Assembly: GCF_029962835.1 (NCBI RefSeq)
Contig: NC_080583.1
Coordinates: 2,837,001 to 2,901,000, forward strand
Origin: Magnolia sinica
Lineage: Eukaryota > Streptophyta > Magnoliopsida > Magnoliales > Magnoliaceae
Length of the DNA: 64,000 nucleotides
Direction: 5' to 3'
In this document: in pieces, positions 12,752-24,365 of the stretch
How positions within the stretch are numbered: position 1 is the stretch's first letter
Layout: the number at the start of each line of letters is the position of its first letter
The notes under the pieces: model-generated
What the model was told of the DNA's origin: nothing
Seen by the model: only the letters and a program-made list of their open reading frames with translations
Database searches by the model: none
Made by a program: the position numbers and the translations under genes

Positions 12752-13836
12752 TCCTTTATTTTGTGGCCCACTCAATAAGATGTGATGTGTATTTGTCCAT
12801 CAAATGGACCCCAAGGTCATCCAAGCTATGTGGGCCCTATCTTGTGGGTGATGGAAATTCACAAATATCAAGTTGATCCTGTCAGGTGGGCCACGTTAAC
12901 GTGGGACCCACCTTAAAGAATTTTCATATTCACTTCGTCCGTCCAGCGTCATCCACGGACGCTGGACGTGCTTCACTCAGCGTCAAAAAAAAAAGAGAGA
13001 TTTTAAGGCTTTTGGGAAGGGTTGCCTATGCAGGCCCCACCTTGATGTATCGGTCTAATCCACACCGTCAACCCCACTTCCCAGATCATTTTCGGCGTTG
13101 AACCAGAAAATGGAGTCAATCCGATAATCGAGCGGGCCATACCATAGGGAATAGTGAGGTTAACCGTTAAAACTCGCCTTGATGCTTTTATCCACCACAA
13201 CATGCTGCATATTAGACTCGATGGGTCTGTCTCGAGCTATGAAATTCAATGGCTGGATTGAATTTATCTTAGGTGGGCCCCACCTACTAAAAACCGTAGA
13301 AAAATAAAATAAAAAAAAATTACATGCAGCAGCAGCGCTGCTACTGTCAGAACGCAGCAGACGCTGCCTGCGGCTGGCGGACGGCCAACGAGCTGGGCCT
13401 CATGGCTCCAGCTGTGGGCCCCACCGTGATGCGTGTCGACCATCAACACCGTGCATTTGATGGGTCCCTACAAAATATATGTCCATTCCAAAAATCAGCC
13501 TTAGTCTCGCTGTAGTTGGAGCGTGCAGCCGAGCTTCTGGAGTTTTGTTTCTTTTATTACATTGTATTTTTCTCTTTCAGTCGCATTGTACTCAAAATGT
13601 TTTTGATCATAGTGAATTTTGTGGTGGTGTTCTTGTGCTTATTGTTTGTGGGTTATGCTTTTGTTATGCTCATTATGAATCAGACTAATGATTTGAAACC
13701 CTCCTTGTAGTATCCCAGGATCGAAACCTGGTGAATGGGTGCCGGGATCCGAGAATGGGGTTCTACGGAGGCTGTCGGCGTCGGATTCGGCGATCGGGAA
13801 TTTTGTGAGCCCGGTTTCCGAGTTCGGGGCATGACA
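12417..13836. mobile_element. 1.4-kb element with 41-bp terminal inverted repeats and a CCACA target duplication
   Basis: The left end reads TGTCACGCCCTGAACTCAGA and the reversed right end reads TGTCATGCCCCGAACTCGGA. The match runs for about 41 bp with three differences. The pentamer CCACA flanks both sides (12412-12416 and 13837-13841). TG...CA ends and a 5-bp duplication are LTR-like, whereas the long terminal inversion is transposon-like. No convincing protein is encoded. It is either a solo LTR with unusually long inverted ends or an unassigned non-autonomous element. Confidence 0.75.
12704..12748. repeat. (CT)n microsatellite
   Basis: About 22 CT units inside the 12417-13836 element. 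Confidence 0.95.
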
Positions 13837-13841
13837 CCACA

Positions 13842-14167
13842 TGCCAGTGTGTATAGAACTTAGTGTACAACTCATGATGACGCTTACACGTGCCCTTGAA
13901 TGGGGACTTTAAAAAAAAAAAAAAAAACGTTTACTAATGTACAGTTCTGATCGTCCAACAATCATGCATGTGGGGCCCATTTGGTGGCCATTTAGTGACA
14001 CATGCTTACGAGCTAGAATAGATACGACCACAATTTAAGTGGGGCCCGATGCATGTCTAATAGTTTCATCCATATGCTTGCGGTGGATGATCGGTTCATA
14101 TTTCATACACGTTTCATATTAGCAACTGTGCATGAATTGTCTTGGCATTTGTTTTGAGTTGGGTTGG
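13842..14167. other. Intergenic spacer
   Basis: There is a short A-tract near 13911 and GTGGGGCCC words near 13971 and 14039. I see no gene. Confidence 0.5.
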
Positions 14168-14464
14168 CGCTGTTTGGAGTGAGGGATTGGGGCATGGATT
14201 TCTGAAATCCATGAATCTCAAATCCCCCTTGTTTGCTTTTTGTTGGGAAATTTCTAAATTGATTTTTAAATCCGTAAAACCATAAACCCAAGAATTATGA
14301 TCAAATCCTTTTTTTTTTCCAAATAACTAAAGACATGATAAATCCCTAAAATAAGAAACTCACTTAGCAGCACCTGTTTGGGATTAAGAAAATAAGAATG
14401 CGAATACCTGGATTGTAAATTCCCTAGATTTGGAATTCTCTAGTTATATTTTGTATCGTGGATT

Positions 14465-15032
14465 TAGAAGTGTACACGAGTCGAGCGAGTCGAACCAAGT
14501 AGAGCTTAGCACAGCTCGACTCGGCTTGGCCACTTGCTGACCCCAGCTCGAACTCAGCTCGGCTCGGTCCTCGAGTCTGACTGGCCAGCTCGGCTTGGAT
14601 CAGTTTGGTCAATAGCTCGGGCCAGTTCAAGCCAAGATCAAGCCGAGTTCACCTTAGCAGCATCTTCACAAATACATGGACTGCACCTTCAAAATCAAAC
14701 ACTTTGCAAGCAACATAATTTTTTTAAAAAAAAACGGTATTTGTTTTATATACGTACCTTCCTTGCCACCAGCCGCATTTCATTAAGTCATTTCATTCAT
14801 TTCATCAAACACTTGGTGAGCAGCAATAATATCAAAGTGACCGAGTCGCCAAATTAGTTCGATTCGAGTTTGATTCAAGTTGGGTTTGATCCGAGTTGAG
14901 TCGAGCTCAGGCAAGCTTGAACTCGGTTCGAAATTTTTTTAAGCTCAAAAAATCAACTCAACTCAACTTGAACTCAGTTTCGAACCAAGTTGAGTGAGCT
15001 AATCGAGCTAACTTGGTTCATGTACATCCCTA
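14465..15032. mobile_element. hAT-like MITE rich in GAGTCGAGC words
   Basis: The left end is TAGAAGTGTACACGAGTCGA and the reversed right end is TAGGGATGTACATGAACCAA. The flanking octamers CGTGGATT (14457-14464) and CATAGATT (15033-15040) agree at six of eight positions, as expected for an aged 8-bp hAT target duplication. The 568-bp interior is built of repeated CGAGT/AGCTCG words and encodes no transposase. Confidence 0.65.
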
Positions 15033-15442
15033 CATAGATTTAGTTCAAAAATAGCTATGCATTTAAATTGTGTTATATATTTATTAGAGTTTGAATTTAA
15101 TTACCAAATCAACTTTAATATCTCTAATTAATGTACTTATGTGATGTTTGATACAATGATTGTGATAAACTCATCGAAATATATACTTTAACAAAAAATG
15201 ATGAAATTCCAAGCCTCATATGAGCCACAAGCATAGGATCATAACCAATCGACTAACCAATGTTTTTTTAACCATTAATCTACATGGGCAATGTCTGGAT
15301 TATGCAAACCATTCTATTAATATAATTTTAGGGATGCAATTGATAATTTAATTATTTTTTAATATCGTCAGCCAGCCCCTTGTATAATAGATTAGTAGAA
15401 TAGTGACACTACATGTGTTACACATGTAACTTTTTTATCTTT

Positions 15443-15448
<6 letters not shown>

Positions 15449-15502
<54 letters not shown>
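15449..15502. repeat. (GA)n microsatellite
   Basis: About 27 GA units. Confidence 0.95.
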
Positions 15503-15505
<3 letters not shown>

Positions 15506-16011
15506 GGTAATCTAAGATAAAGCGAGGGATTGCAAAAGTCGTCAAAAGTGAGGATTTGAAGCCCCTTGGATCAGAATATCCTCTAATCCACCTCGCTAAA
15601 TGACTGAGATGGAATTTGAAATACCTTAAAATTTCTCCAAATCCACGGTGCCTAATATCCCCTTATGGATTTACAATATTGGATTTGAGTTCAGCAAATA
15701 CTATAATCTATGGTTGAGAATCAAACCTAATATTCTTAGATTTAGAGAGCATTTATTGTAATCATAGAACATTTATGGCAAATGATTTTTTTTTTTGCTC
15801 TGTAAGTCTAAAATTTTACAAGTCTTTAACGTTTTAGATGGATTTGGATTTTGCTAAGTCTATGGACTTTTGAAAGTGTGAAATTGAAAAACTATATGTT
15901 TGTCAATTCCCCGACATAAATTAAACAAGTTAGATTTGAACCATGGATTTCATAAATCTATGCCCTATATCCCTCATTGCAATTGTAATAAATTATTTCT
16001 TATTTGGGTCC

Positions 16012-16155
16012 TTACTCTTGCTCCGGTGGTAGACTCTTAAGGAGTTTAGATACCTGGTCAAGTGTTCGAGTACCCATGGGTGGTGAAATCCCACTAAGGT
16101 GTGAGTGTATAGGGTTGCACGTGTGTGTAAAAAAGTTAAAAATAAAAATAAAATT
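16012..16155 (+). mobile_element. SINE-like copy 1
   Basis: The body carries a tRNA-like box A region (CTCCGGTGGTAGACTC) and a box B-like word (GTGTTCGAGTACC), then GTGGTGAAATCCCAC and a GTGTGTAAAAAAG tail that ends in A-rich sequence. A second copy in reverse lies at 53190-53335. The arrangement, a polymerase III promoter-like head with an A-rich tail, is that of plant SINEs. No separate target duplication could be fixed. Confidence 0.6.
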
Positions 16156-16454
16156 ATCTCTTATCTATGGATTTGTAGCTTGATTATTAAACAAGTAATT
16201 TTGAATTAGTTGCAAAATCCAAACCTAATGCAAAATCATGAATTTGGCAAGTCCCTAAAGTTACCAAAATGTTTATTCTCATTTTCTTGATACCAAGTAG
16301 TACCCCATCTTCTGATCATTTCATTGATGTCACGGGCAATGATAGAATGATCCACACCATAAAAGAGTCGTCCCACTTGTATTAACACGGAACATGCCCA
16401 GCTCAACCATCATATCATACCCTTAAAGAACATGATGTGTCTCAAAAATTGTTC

Positions 16455-16520
16455 AAGTCTCTTGATATACATTGATACACAATCCTCTGACACCTCTAGC
16501 TTTTAAATTGAGCAAAATGT
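16455..16520 (+). repeat. Dispersed ~75-bp repeat, copy 2
   Basis: It reads CTCTTGATATACATTGATAC and then ACACCTCTAGCTTTTAAA, matching the repeat at 4338. Confidence 0.6.
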
Positions 16521-17483
16521 CTTACATATACTCAAATCTCAGTTGAACCCACCCGATGAACAGCCAAAAATTTCACATTCATCAGCACATCCGTAAAGTC
16601 ATTCTTCCATCTCCTATCACACAGATGGCCATCACATTTCTGTATTTTATTATTATTATTATTATTTTTTTGACGTTTTGACTGGGGCTACGCTAGAAAT
16701 GAAAGAGTATTCAGCAGCCTGCACTGATCGGCATCAACATAACTCATCACCTGAGTCTTTACTTGGATTTTAAAATGGGTATTTGAAAATTTACTTTAAA
16801 AAAATAAAAAAAAAATTAGCAGGCGGTCGTCTTTTAATGCGTGTAGATAACGTTGTCATTGTCAGTGCTTACTCTGCACAAAAATAATAAAATTATAAAC
16901 ATTCTTGTTGCCAGTTATTTGATGGTACCTGCCATGCATGCCCTAAAAAATCACACATGTGGTATATATTAACTCAAAGTTAATCCCATCAAAGTTTGAA
17001 GAATCCTAACCTTTGATTTAGGACCTGTGGGTATTTTTTAATTATTTTCAACCATCAAATAAATATCCACCAATCCAGTAGTTAGATAATCAAATAAATT
17101 TCTTATTTCTTATAAAATGAGAAATCCTCAGAGAGGTTCAATTATTTTGTGAGGCCAACATGGTGTTTTGCATACACATCTCATCTAGTAAGGTAGTCTC
17201 CCAAAGAAAATGAAATGAGATGCTTTGAAAATTAGGTTTATCTAATTATCAGGTCGGCTACTCCATGTAAAATAAATAATCATCCAAAAGCCTTCAGGCT
17301 CATATGGGCAGCACATAATGATTGGATTGACCCGAACTTCATTTAGGTTATCTCATTTTCAATGTGAAAGGGTAGGATGACATAAAAACACCACGATTGG
17401 ATCCGACACACCATAATCCAGTAAGTCAAGACCGTCTGTATCATTTCCCAGAGAAAGATGCTCCCAAGTAACTTTTTTTTTTT
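16521..17483. other. Gene-free intergenic DNA
   Basis: It is AT-rich with an (ATT)n tract near 16650. No gene or element can be supported. Confidence 0.5.
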
Positions 17484-17964
17484 GGAAGTGGATTGAGTAG
17501 GGAGTAAACTCTGTGGAGCCCACCATAATATACGTGTCTTATCCATTCCGTCAATCTGTTTCATCAGCTGATTTTAGGGCATTAGACCAAAATTGAAGTA
17601 AATCAAGATCTCAGGTGGACCACACCATAGGAAACGGTGGGGATAATAAAGTCCATTGTTGAAACTTTCCTACAGCTCACGGTGGTGTTTATTAGTCATC
17701 CTACCTGTTCATAAGGTCACATAGGCATGGATGAAGGGGCAGCACAAATATCAGCTAATCGAAACATCTGTGGCCCCCAAGAAGTTTTCTACTATAGGGG
17801 TTCAATTAACACTCTTTCCTGTGGTGTGGTCCAATTAAGCTTTGGATACATTTCAATTTTGGGATCATGCGCTAAAATGATCTGGTTAAAAGACTGGATG
17901 GCGTGGATAAGACACATACATCATGGTGGGCCCAACAGAGTTTACTCAGTACCCCCCGCATCCT
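17484..17964. mobile_element. MULE-like MITE
   Basis: The arms GAGTAAACTCTGTGGAGCCC (about 17501) and its reverse near 17925-17948 (GGGCCCAACAGAGTTTACTC) are followed inward by the shared words for TATGTGT, TTATCCA and TGGTGGG. The interior has GTGGTGTTTATTAGTCATCC and AAGTTTTCTACTATAGG, counterparts of the interior of 30847-31383. The 9-bp duplication is not clear. Confidence 0.6.
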
Positions 17965-18823
17965 TCTTTGTTAGGGAGCTATTTGATGCTCTGGCAGAGT
18001 ATAAGTAGTGGTTAACTCAAATCAAACGGTCTAAATTGGAAAACCCACTTTTGACACGTCAGAATCTCAAGATCATATCAGTCGAGCAATCCCAACCACT
18101 GATTCGTTGACATTTGTTTGGTGGAATAAGACCACAGAGTTCCTTTTTCGTGGTCTGATAGTCCACCGGACATTACAGTTCTGATAAGTGGGACCCAATG
18201 TTTAATAATCCGGACCACTGATTCTATGCTATTCCAGTCCCATCACTTACCTTACATTGGAAGATAGAGGCTACCAAAAATGGCTTCTTTTTCAGTTGAA
18301 TGTGGACCATTGGTTTCTATTTCTTTCCTGACCCTGCGTTTGCACAGCCATAGTGACAAGTCATGCTCAGGTTTTGAAAATCTTGTAACATCCCACGAGA
18401 TATCAAATGAATGGTCATGTCACAATAAGATTTTCAAAATATTGGCATTTTAAAATCTTTTATGATTTTTTAATCCTGACATTAACATAACAATTAAAAT
18501 ATTTATCTAATTCATTGTATAATATATTAAGATATTAAAAACATTTATTATATAGAGTCTGAGTTTTGCTCCATCTATGCCATTGACTGAATGATCCCAT
18601 AATATTTTCTCAATGGGAACCCCGGCCTTCCTATTGGTTGGTTAAAAAAGAAATGCACAAGCAAACCACATTCCATGGAACTAAAAGCCAAAGATTGGAT
18701 GGTTAGTATCTTTCAATTTAGGAGATTTTAGGGAAATGGTCCATCCATGATGGCACATTAGATTATCAACCTTAATAGAGTAACCATGGGCCCCACACAT
18801 ACAAAACAAATTCTATTTGGGCT
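17965..18823. other. Gene-free intergenic DNA
   Basis: No gene, RNA or clear element can be supported. Confidence 0.5.
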
Positions 18824-19393
18824 CGATTTTGGTAGTGACCACTCCATAAGTATGGTGCTGGAAAAGCTCTAGTTGGTCTGACCATGATGTATGTGTTATC
18901 CAAAGCTCTTGTTATCCTCACCATGATGTATATGTTATCGGTGTTGTCTATTTATTTTTCTAACTCATCCTAGGGCATGACACCCAAAATAAGGTAGATC
19001 TAAGGCTTAAGTGGACCAAATCATTTAGAAGCAACAGTGATAATGACACCTATTATTAAAACCTTCCTAAGACCCAACATGATATTTATTTGCTATCCAA
19101 TTTAATCATAGGGTCAAATAAACCTAGATCAAAGGAAAACACAAATATCAGCTTGAAAAAAACTTTTGCAACCCTGAAGAAGTTTTTAATGGTGTGTGTT
19201 CAATTACCACTGTTTCATGTGGTATAGTTCACTTGAGATTTGGATCTGCCTTGTTTTTAGGCTTACATCCTAAATAGAGATGGAAAAATGGATGAATGGA
19301 GTAGATAAAATACATACATCATGGTGGGACCCACGGAGCTTTTCCAGCCCCGACCAGCCCCGAGGAAGTACTGGTGGGGTCACTACCGAATCC
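18824..19393. mobile_element. MULE-like MITE, GGAAAAGCTC subtype
   Basis: The left arm carries TTGGTAGTGACC, GCTGGAAAAGCTCT and ACCATGATGTATGTGTTATC. The right arm reversed carries TCGGTAGTGACC, GCTGGAAAAGCTCC and ACCATGATGTATGTATTTTA. A similar arm pair occurs at 28625-29095. The left arm word ATGATGTATGTGTTATC is also partly doubled near 18890-18940. There is no transposase. Confidence 0.65.
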
Positions 19394-19826
19394 AAGTTTG
19401 GAAAATCCACGTCCGTTCCAAACACTGAAGTTCGCCATCATATCCTGATAAAAACTTCAAAATTTAAAATCTCTTGAAGATTCCAAGGAGAATAGAGGGT
19501 TCCAGGACACAATCTGTTTACCTTATTTTTTAAATCATGCTCGGACATGCAAATTTCATTAGATCACTACCATACATATGGCACATCGGGTTGTATATAT
19601 GATCAAGACTGTCCACCTAGCTCATAATCCACGGTCCATAGTGCAGAGACGGGATTTTTTCTTTGATAACCAGTTTGACAGATCAGATGGTTAGGCTTTT
19701 TCTGTTTTTAACTTGTGGTTGATGCATCGTTGCTCCATGGCACGTCCATGGAAGGGTTCATTAAATGAACGATTCTGATGATCAACCACCCCTACTATTT
19801 AGGCTGGCCAGACAGGATTTGGAAAA
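19394..19826. other. Gene-free intergenic DNA
   Basis: Nothing can be supported in this stretch. Confidence 0.5.
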
Positions 19827-20320
19827 TGACGCAGGAAGGAGGTGATGAGGTTGATCACAGTCTTCCTCAAGGATAAGACTCCAAATCCACATAGCTCTTT
19901 GGATTCCTCACAGAGTTTTCTCAAATCCACGAGGGATAAAATTCAAAAATAAATTAATTCATGATAAAAACAAAATTACCATCCTTTAAATAATGAGTCT
20001 AAACCCAAGACAGTTTTAGACTCCAACTCAAACTCCCTAAAAACATGACGCATTATAAATAAAAACTAAAATAAAATGGACTTTTGATGTAGATCTGATG
20101 GAATCTCACAAATCCGGCATGGGCAACCCAGAATAGCGGGGTTGGCTGGCTAAAGTAGCTTCTCCTACCCCAAAATCTCATATAATGCGTTGAAAAACTC
20201 ATTATGATTAGTGAGATATAATTGGTTTAAGGTTCTGACAGTCTGGATCATTTCGTCCTCCAATCAGGCCTTCTCTAGTCCATCTTTACTATGAAAATGT
20301 TCGCGACCTGCTCTGCATCA
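19827..20320 (-). repeat. Solo LTR of the CRM-type family (shortened copy)
   Basis: It begins TGACGCAGGA and ends CTCTGCATCA, matching the two LTR ends of the element at 54658-60573. It shares internal words such as CTACCCCAAAATC and TTCGCGACCTGCTC. The flanks GAAAA and GTAAA agree at four of five positions. At 494 bp it is shorter than the 700-bp family LTR. No internal element sequence is attached, so it is a recombination remnant. Confidence 0.78.
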
Positions 20321-21545
20321 GTAAATCCTTGGACATTCCATTTTCCACGTTTGCTTTAACCTCCCACAAATGCACAAAAGATTGTTTCTGGAGTGAGTCA
20401 TTGTGGAACCATGCTATGATGAATGGCTTAGATTTAGTGAACATGAGGTGTCTAATTTTGTTGTTGGAACTTGAAGCCTCCCAATTTCTTGGCCAATAAT
20501 TTTCTCATAAGAGTTTCAAATTTGAGAAGTGATTGACTTTCCAATTACAATGAATGGACCAGAAATAGATAATAATTACTTATCAAAGTAACTGTGTGAT
20601 GACATTAATTGCATTCGACTACAATGATTATAATCTATCATTCAATATTTTACATGATATCAATATAAGGAAGATGATAATTTTAATGATTATATATAAT
20701 TTATTTTACTTATTTACTTCATAAGTCTATTCCACCGTTGATTTTTGTGTCTTGATTCTCTCATAAACATCTAAAATGATAAGGACAAGTCTAAGTGAAA
20801 GACATTTTATCAGTCATGGATACTGTCATGCACGCCTTGTGTGTAAATGTAAAGCCCTTATGCATCCATCTGCACCATCTAAATCATTAGATCCATTATG
20901 GATTGACGGTCATTCAATGATTGCATGATATTAGAAATTATAATTTCTCTCATTAAATTTGAATTGTTATGAATGTAGTGTTGGATTGTTAAAGTCCCTT
21001 GATATGTACTGATAAGCCATCCTATAATAGCTCTATTATTTAGAAAAAGTAACCGTTTGACATAGTACTAAAACAGAGTATTAAAAATGTCCAGGTTTAT
21101 TGATGTACATTAACACACCATGTATCCTCTAACCGCTCTAGCTTTTAGAAAAAGTGGTTGTTTAACACAGTCTGAAATCTTTCATGCATGTGATCATTCA
21201 TCCCTTGCCTGCCCATGATCCCAAAAATAAGTTCATTTACTTATGGTTGACTCCGGATGAATTCGTGAGTTGCTGCCATGAGATCTACCTGATGATTCGC
21301 CAAATGATCAAAACCCTCCCTTTTGTGGACTCTATGCTATACTGGTAACCATAAGAAACTCAACATGACCATCACTCTCCATGGAAGTAACTAGAAAATT
21401 GAAAAGAGGATTTTGATGAGTCGTATCCAACTCCAAAAATCAAAGGTTATAATAAAAAATAAGTATGATTACAGGATAATAGCAGTAATGATAATACGAG
21501 CGATCCTACCTTCTCAGCATGTTGACACTAATGGGTGGGCCACGT
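20321..21545. other. Gene-free intergenic DNA holding two more dispersed-repeat copies
   Basis: Copies of the 4338-type repeat lie at about 20992-21065 (CCTTGATATGTACTGATAAG) and 21095-21170 (TTTATTGATGTACATTAACA). Both are followed by TAGAAAAAGT and TTGACATAG/TTAACACAG words. I see no gene. Confidence 0.5.
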
Positions 21546-21549
21546 AATC

Positions 21550-21765
21550 CCTACCAAGGACAGAAAACGAATTTCATCAAGATTAGTAGATCAATCCAAT
21601 CCTCGAGCTATCATCCATCCGTCCATAAGCTCTAATGTTTGGGTTGAATGGATGGATGATATATAGCTCGATGATTGGGTTGAATGGATGGATGATAGCT
21701 GGAGGATTGGACTGATCTACGGATCTGAATGAAGCTTGTTTTATCTTTGGTGTGAGTTTTAGATA
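21550..21765. repeat. Fold-back inverted repeat
   Basis: The arm at about 21553-21627 (…GATCAATCCAATCC…AGCTATCATCCATCC) is matched in reverse by about 21680-21757 (GGATGGATGATAGC…GGATTGGACTGATC). The arms are about 75 bp around a short loop that repeats TTGGGTTGAATGGATGGATG. It could be a small fold-back MITE. Target duplication not identified. Confidence 0.65.
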
Positions 21766-22052
21766 GCAAAAGAAAGGGAAATTTACATAAAGTAATTATT
21801 ATACATTTTAGTAGCGTGGATTCTCCAGTACGAGAAGTTAGCTACTCTCAGCATAAGATTTTCACGTGCTAATGCTATCCAAACAATGATGAAACAGAAT
21901 CTATGTATTAGAATGCTCAGAAAATTAATCATTACTTAATCATTTCCTTTTCTTTTTTCCCAAGATACTGGTATCAAACAAACAGCCATCGTCACTCCCC
22001 CAAACTAATGAAACCCCAAAATTCCAATTTTCAAGGAAAAAAAAAAAAAAAC

Positions 22053-22544
22053 CTATTCTGGAATAGCACTCAACTTCGCCTTGAAATTACGACCACTGAC
22101 CCTTTCCAGTCTCTTCCTCTCCTCCACTACCAACCCACCCACCCGAGCGTGAGCCCCACTACGATCGACTTCTCTCCTACAAGGATCGGTGGGGCCCACC
22201 ATCACCCTCTTCGGTCGACAACCACACCCAACTCCTCTCTCCATCAGAGCCGAGCTGGCCTTCACTGCCAATGCCGCCATCTCCTCCGCCTTCAGCGGCC
22301 GCCTTAACCTGCTCAACGGCAGCGCGAAATAGAGCTGGCCCGGCTTCAACTCCTCGTCGCCGCCGATCGCCGACACGAAGTCGTCGAGGCCCATCTCGTC
22401 GGAGTCGCATATGAAGCACGTGGGATCTCTCTGCAGCACGTGCGAGACCTTCACCGGGTACGGGAACTCTTGCAGCTTCCCATCGTGGAGTATCAGCTTT
22501 GCCGTCGCGACGGACGTCGTCTCGCACGATCTGCAATTCCCCAT
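22053..22544 (-). CDS. DUF4228 (PADRE) domain protein, probable N-myristoylated membrane-associated stress protein
   Basis: This is a single-exon gene of 163 residues. It starts MGNCRSC: Gly2 fits N-myristoylation and Cys4/Cys7 fit palmitoylation, both typical of this plant family. Residues 14-27 (TAKLILHDGKLQEF), 43-51 (CFICDSDEM) and 66-100 (an L-PGQ-YF-LPLSRLRRPL-AEEMAALAVKASSAL block) are the conserved PADRE core. A variable basic linker (106-150) and the conserved tail RNFKAKLSAIPE end it. The length is normal for the family. Members are small plant proteins often induced by pathogens or abiotic stress; the molecular role is not settled. The ATG at 22544 is chosen because it gives the MGN start and follows a TATA box by about 100 bp. 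The gene is GC-rich compared with its flanks. No neighbour shares its function. Confidence 0.93.
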   Translation of the reverse strand: MGNCRSCETTSVATAKLILHDGKLQEFPYPVKVSHVLQRDPTCFICDSDEMGLDDFVSAIGGDEELKPGQLYFALPLSRLRRPLKAEEMAALAVKASSALMERGVGCGCRPKRVMVGPTDPCRREVDRSGAHARVGGLVVEERKRLERVSGRNFKAKLSAIPE

Positions 22545-22644
22545 CGTTGAAAAAGATCGCCGATTTTTTAGGAACTTGGTGGAGTGGGGGAAGGTTTTGC
22601 TAGGCGAGTTTTTCAGATCGGCCGGTCGGAGGGATATTCGAGGG

Positions 22645-22653
22645 CTTTTATAG
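22645..22653 (-). promoter_or_regulatory. TATA box of the DUF4228 gene
   Basis: The minus strand reads CTATAAAAG, ending about 100 nt before the ATG. This would put transcription start near 22615 and give a leader of about 70 nt. Position and sequence fit a plant TATA promoter. Confidence 0.7.
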
Positions 22654-24360
22654 ATGGACTGTTTTGTCGCGACGTGACTTTTTGTCGTTTAGTGAGGGTT
22701 ATTGAAACAGGCCCGCGGACGCCACCATCTGATTACATGATGACAGCAATGAGAGAATAGGCTTCTGTGTTAGTTTTACACAGTTTAAACTGATGGTGCA
22801 GAGTCTTCTTCTTTATGTCTGGCACATAACTACAGATATCCAGACCATTCAAATTGTGGCCTTATTTTCAGATGGATCATATATCTCATAATATATAGAT
22901 CGAGGAATCATGACCCTCCAATAAATCGGTACCAAATGGATGGTTAAAAGTTAATGAATATTCATTTAACATTACCTTATCATTAAAAATATTTTGGTAT
23001 GATCAGTGATTTGGACGGTCTGGATTTCAGTACATCCATTCCATGTGCAAGTTTGAAGAGCCACCGCCATCTTCTAAATTGTGCAGAACTAACATGGGAG
23101 TCTGTCGTTGTACTTATATGCGGGGGAGTTATATTTACTCTGGCAACGTATGACGCTTGATACGCATGCCTCGGAAATTGCATATTTGGCATACACTAAC
23201 TCAAATAAACCGTGTAAATTGTGGAAAACAATATCTTGAAATCAAATTACCAGAATAAAGCTATTTCAACCAACCTAAAATCCGTTTTTCTTTATACTTT
23301 TATGATGAAACAGGACCGTTGGATATCTTTCAGTTTTAACCGTCCAATAAATGTCCCCAAATCTTATATTGAGATAATCGTAATTTGTTTAATTTTTGTT
23401 TCTTCATATATATAAACTATCTATAATAATTTGGACAGTTTACTTTGACTTAATTTCAAGTAAAAATGCAATTTCTAAATGCCAGTGTATGATTCATCAC
23501 ACTCTGCCAGAGCATTGTATTTATTTCTTCTACAGAGTAACTGCAAAGGACGAGACAGGGTATGTTTAAACAGAGGTCTTGGGTGCAAGCGTACGTTACT
23601 CAGTAAAGAAACAAAACTTTGGTACTCTGGCCGAGTATGATGATCCATACGCGTGCGTAGTGAAATCATACATCTGGCGTACATGCACCACCTTAAATTA
23701 AACTGAAACATGGTGGGGCCCATTATTGATGTGTCATAAGGTGAAGGTGACAACGAGTTTATGATCTGTGGCCATTTGATAGACAGTTAAAACATAAATA
23801 TATTCGACGGTCGAAAACCAAGGAGTATGTGTCCACTAATCAGAAGTCCGGTTAGTCTAATGAATCTGATTTTGGGCCTCCGCACCATCTAGATATGGTA
23901 TTATCATTTGGATGGTTTGATTTGAGGTACACGTGTGCCACGTGTGAAAGTTCTAAGTGCATGCGTATGAACCATCCAACTGTGCCGGCTTCAAAATCAC
24001 TCCTAATGGACCATGCCAGGCCCACCGTGGATGGACCATGCCTCCCAAGTGTCTCAGACGTACGAGAAGATCTTAGCCACTTATTTTGTTTTTCTTCTTT
24101 CAGCTGAATGCAGACCGTTGATGTGCTTTATTCTTTGCAGTGCACAAATGGAAGGATTTGGATTGTTCAATTTTCCAAAATGTACAGCGTAGTCCATCCA
24201 TCGTGGGGACATCCAGCCCAACGGTGTGGATCACTGAGCAATCCACATCCAACACACGTGCCAACCAGGAAACTTTGTGCGAGATCCAAGCGGTGCATAA
24301 GGTTGCCACCACTGGGAAGAAGAGCGCATGCAAAAGCAGGGTAATCCACTTATCAGGTGG
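22654..24360. other. Intergenic DNA upstream of the DUF4228 gene
   Basis: It contains short MITE-interior remnants (GTGGGGCCCAT near 23713, GCCCACCGTGG near 24020). No gene can be supported. Regulatory elements of the DUF4228 gene could lie in its first kilobase, but none can be named. Confidence 0.5.
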
Positions 24361-24365
24361 ACCAA

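Larger units (their letters stand above)
14168..15985. mobile_element. Worn TIR element interrupted by a hAT-like MITE
   Basis: An arm near 14168-14230 (GAGGGATTGGGGCATGGATT, then GAAATCCATG) is matched in reverse by an arm near 15925-15985 (GAGGGATATAGGGCATAGAT, then GAAATCCATG). The arms share about 60 bp. The space between holds the hAT-like MITE at 14465-15032 and a GA microsatellite. No target duplication was found and there is no coding capacity. Confidence 0.45.

Noticed and set aside
22177-22536. 119-codon minus-strand frame and plus-strand frames over the DUF4228 gene
   Set aside because: These are shadows of a GC-rich true gene; only the 22053-22544 frame shows family motifs.
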